Source: Gemmatales bacterium (lineage in GTDB: Bacteria; Planctomycetota; Planctomycetia; Gemmatales; Gemmataceae). Taken from it: a stretch of DNA of 64,000 bases. Location: assembly GCA_026004675.1 (NCBI GenBank), contig BPJP01000005.1, positions 1 to 64,000 of the forward strand, written 5' to 3'. Position 1 is the first letter of the stretch, and each line of letters begins with the position of its first letter. The notes below the pieces were generated by a model. It saw only the letters and a list, made by a program, of their open reading frames with translations. It was not told the DNA's origin and did no database searches. Below, in pieces: positions 62,695 through 64,000 of the stretch. The translations under genes were made by a program, and so were the position numbers.

Positions 62695-63349
62695 TTAGCG
62701 ATTCCCAAGTGCTTTCTCGATCTGCTTCGCCACTGCTATGGCGAGTCGGTCATACCCTTTTGCCGTGTAGTGCGTGCCGTCCCCTGGAAAGCAGGTTTTC
62801 CATGCCGCCATCGATAATGACCTGGTGTAGATCGTTGATCTCGACTTTTTCTTTCTTCATTACTTCCCGCGCGATCTTGTTGTAAAGCTGCACATCCTTT
62901 TCGAAGCGGTCGAAATCGGCCCCACGACGCGCATGGCGTTCGTCGTGGATCGGAGTCGTCGTGGCGAAGATGATTTTCGCTTTGGTACCTTTGCGAATTC
63001 GGGCAATGATGGCCTGCAGATTATTTCTGTACTGGTCCGGTTCCACCTGGTGCGTTTTGGTTTTTTTGCGGAAACGCAAATCGTGCAGGCCGCAATTGAT
63101 ATGCACGACGTCGGGATGCTGTTCGATCACCCACGAGTCGAGATTTTTCAGAACGTTGTTGGAATCGCCGCCGTTCTGTCGTGGGCTGATGATGTCGGCT
63201 TTTCCTTTGAGGAGCGCCGCCACGCGGGGAGCGTAGCCGAGGCGGATGGAATCGCCGATCAAAACGACTTTGGGGAGTGTCGGCTCGGCAGCCAGACCGC
63301 AACAAGCGAGGGAAGGAAGAACAACTGCGAGACACAAACGCCAAGACAT
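62695..63349 (-). CDS. SGNH/GDSL-type hydrolase, one frameshift near the C-terminus
   Basis: 218 codons after repair. A signal peptide (SWRLCLAVVLPSLACCGLAA) is followed by block I (VVLIGDSIRLGY), block II-III (VVHINCGLHDLR with the N) and block V. At the plus-strand AAA of 62788-62790 the frame breaks; one base fewer gives LLPGDGTHYTAKGYDRLA, restoring the catalytic DxxH (DGTH). The likely activity is deacetylation or ester hydrolysis of a polysaccharide. ATG 63349 is 5 bases from AGGAGG; ATG 63352 is too close. Confidence 0.85.
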
Positions 63350-63457
63350 CATCTCCTCCTTTGTTTCTCGATTGGTCGCTGGCAAAACCAGACACGAATC
63401 GTCTGCTGTTGCTAGAATAAGACTTTCTCCCGAATTTGACCGCGGAAGGGAGCCACC

Positions 63458-64000
63458 ATGAAGATCGAAGGCATTATTCCGCCCGTGGCGACGCCGATGC
63501 AAGCCAATGAGGACCTGGATATTCCCGGTTTGAAAGCATTTCTTGACCACCTGATCGAAGAAGGCGTTCATGGCATTTTTGTGCTGGGGACAAACAGCGA
63601 GTTTTATGCTTTGGATGAGAAGGAAAAACAGGAGGTAATAGCGACAGCGGTCGCGCATGTGAACAAGCGGGTTCCCGTGTTTGCCGGCACGGGAGCCGAA
63701 ACCACAAGGGAAGCCATCCGCCTCACGCAAATCGCCGAACGGGAAGGGGTAGACGGCGTATCGGTCATCACGCCGTATTTCATCTTGCCCAACCAGCAAG
63801 AGATTTTCGACCATTATCGCCGGATTGCCGAGAGCACGTCGCTGCCTGTCATCCTTTACAACAATCCAGGAACGTGCGGCGGCTTGAAGATCGAGCCAGC
63901 GACGATTGCCAGGCTTGCCGAGATCGAAAACATCGTAGCCGTCAAAGATTCAAGCGGCGATTTGCAAAATACGATCGAATACATCCGCTCGGTGCCGGAG
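63458..64000 (+). CDS. Dihydrodipicolinate synthase/N-acetylneuraminate lyase family, cut by window end
   Basis: 181 codons visible. KIEGIIPPVATPM, GIFVLGTNSEFYALDEKEK, VSVITPYFILPNQQEIFDHY and PVILYNNPGTCGG (the Tyr of the active site) and VAVKDSSGD (Schiff-base lysine) are typical of the DapA family. The enzyme may make dihydrodipicolinate or cleave a keto-acid. Position 3 after the GTN motif is Ser, whereas true DapA often has GTTGE, so a non-lysine role is quite possible. Confidence 0.92.
   Translation, partial: MKIEGIIPPVATPMQANEDLDIPGLKAFLDHLIEEGVHGIFVLGTNSEFYALDEKEKQEVIATAVAHVNKRVPVFAGTGAETTREAIRLTQIAEREGVDGVSVITPYFILPNQQEIFDHYRRIAESTSLPVILYNNPGTCGGLKIEPATIARLAEIENIVAVKDSSGDLQNTIEYIRSVPE

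Overview
The window looks like chromosomal DNA of a planctomycete (phylum Planctomycetota, probably Gemmatales-like; the order is not resolved here). The evidence is the gene content: three large receptor-type Ser/Thr kinases, a DUF1549/DUF1553 plus DUF1501 pair, a DUF1559 pseudopilin-like protein, DUF1080 and Gfo/Idh/MocA secreted enzymes, WXG100-type small proteins and a DUF6677-type membrane protein. Base composition is moderately GC-rich. I found no phage, plasmid, rRNA, tRNA or CRISPR.

Layout. 1-6 kb: a truncated WD40 kinase, egtD, a DUF1559 protein, an esterase and an FGE/SUMF1-like protein. 6.2-9.8 kb: a nucleotidyltransferase and a 1575-bp tandem duplication carrying an Rpn-family recombination-promoting nuclease gene. 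9.8-20.7 kb: two Gfo/Idh/MocA oxidoreductases, a CobA-HemD fusion (sirohaem branch), a Cache-sensor kinase and a large NirB/NirA-type fused nitrite reductase that would use the sirohaem. 21-24.5 kb: the ffh-rpsP-trmD-rplS-yraN housekeeping operon. 24.5-32 kb: a second receptor kinase, a coiled-coil MscS channel, a HEAT protein and rsgA. 32-38.9 kb: hemC and hemG flank the rplY-pth-rpsF-ssb-rplI-dnaB operon. 39-42.1 kb: DUF1080, an M50 protease and a three-gene WXG100-type cluster. 42.2-48.5 kb: a monooxygenase, ppdK, a small secreted protein, a methyltransferase and a GTPase. 48.6-57.3 kb: DUF1501/DUF1549, several hypothetical membrane proteins, rsmE, a STAS protein and a polyprenyl-phosphate sugar transferase. 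57.4-64 kb: an EthD protein, a LolD/MacB-like ABC pair, a multipass membrane protein, an EEP nuclease, an SGNH hydrolase and the start of a DapA-family gene.

A feature of the sequence itself: seven genes (DUF1559, esterase, FGE-like, the 16.8-kb secreted protein, nitrite reductase, trmD, SGNH hydrolase) are broken by nine single-base shifts. Every one is repaired by removing one base from a short homopolymer, and trmD is normally essential. Sequencing or assembly over-calls are therefore more likely than true pseudogenes, and coordinates for these genes span the whole repaired gene.

The most interesting biology is the tandem duplication of a recombination-promoting nuclease with a chimeric gene fragment at its junction, the compact WXG100-type cluster without a recognisable secretion ATPase, and the NirB-NirA fusion beside sirohaem synthesis.
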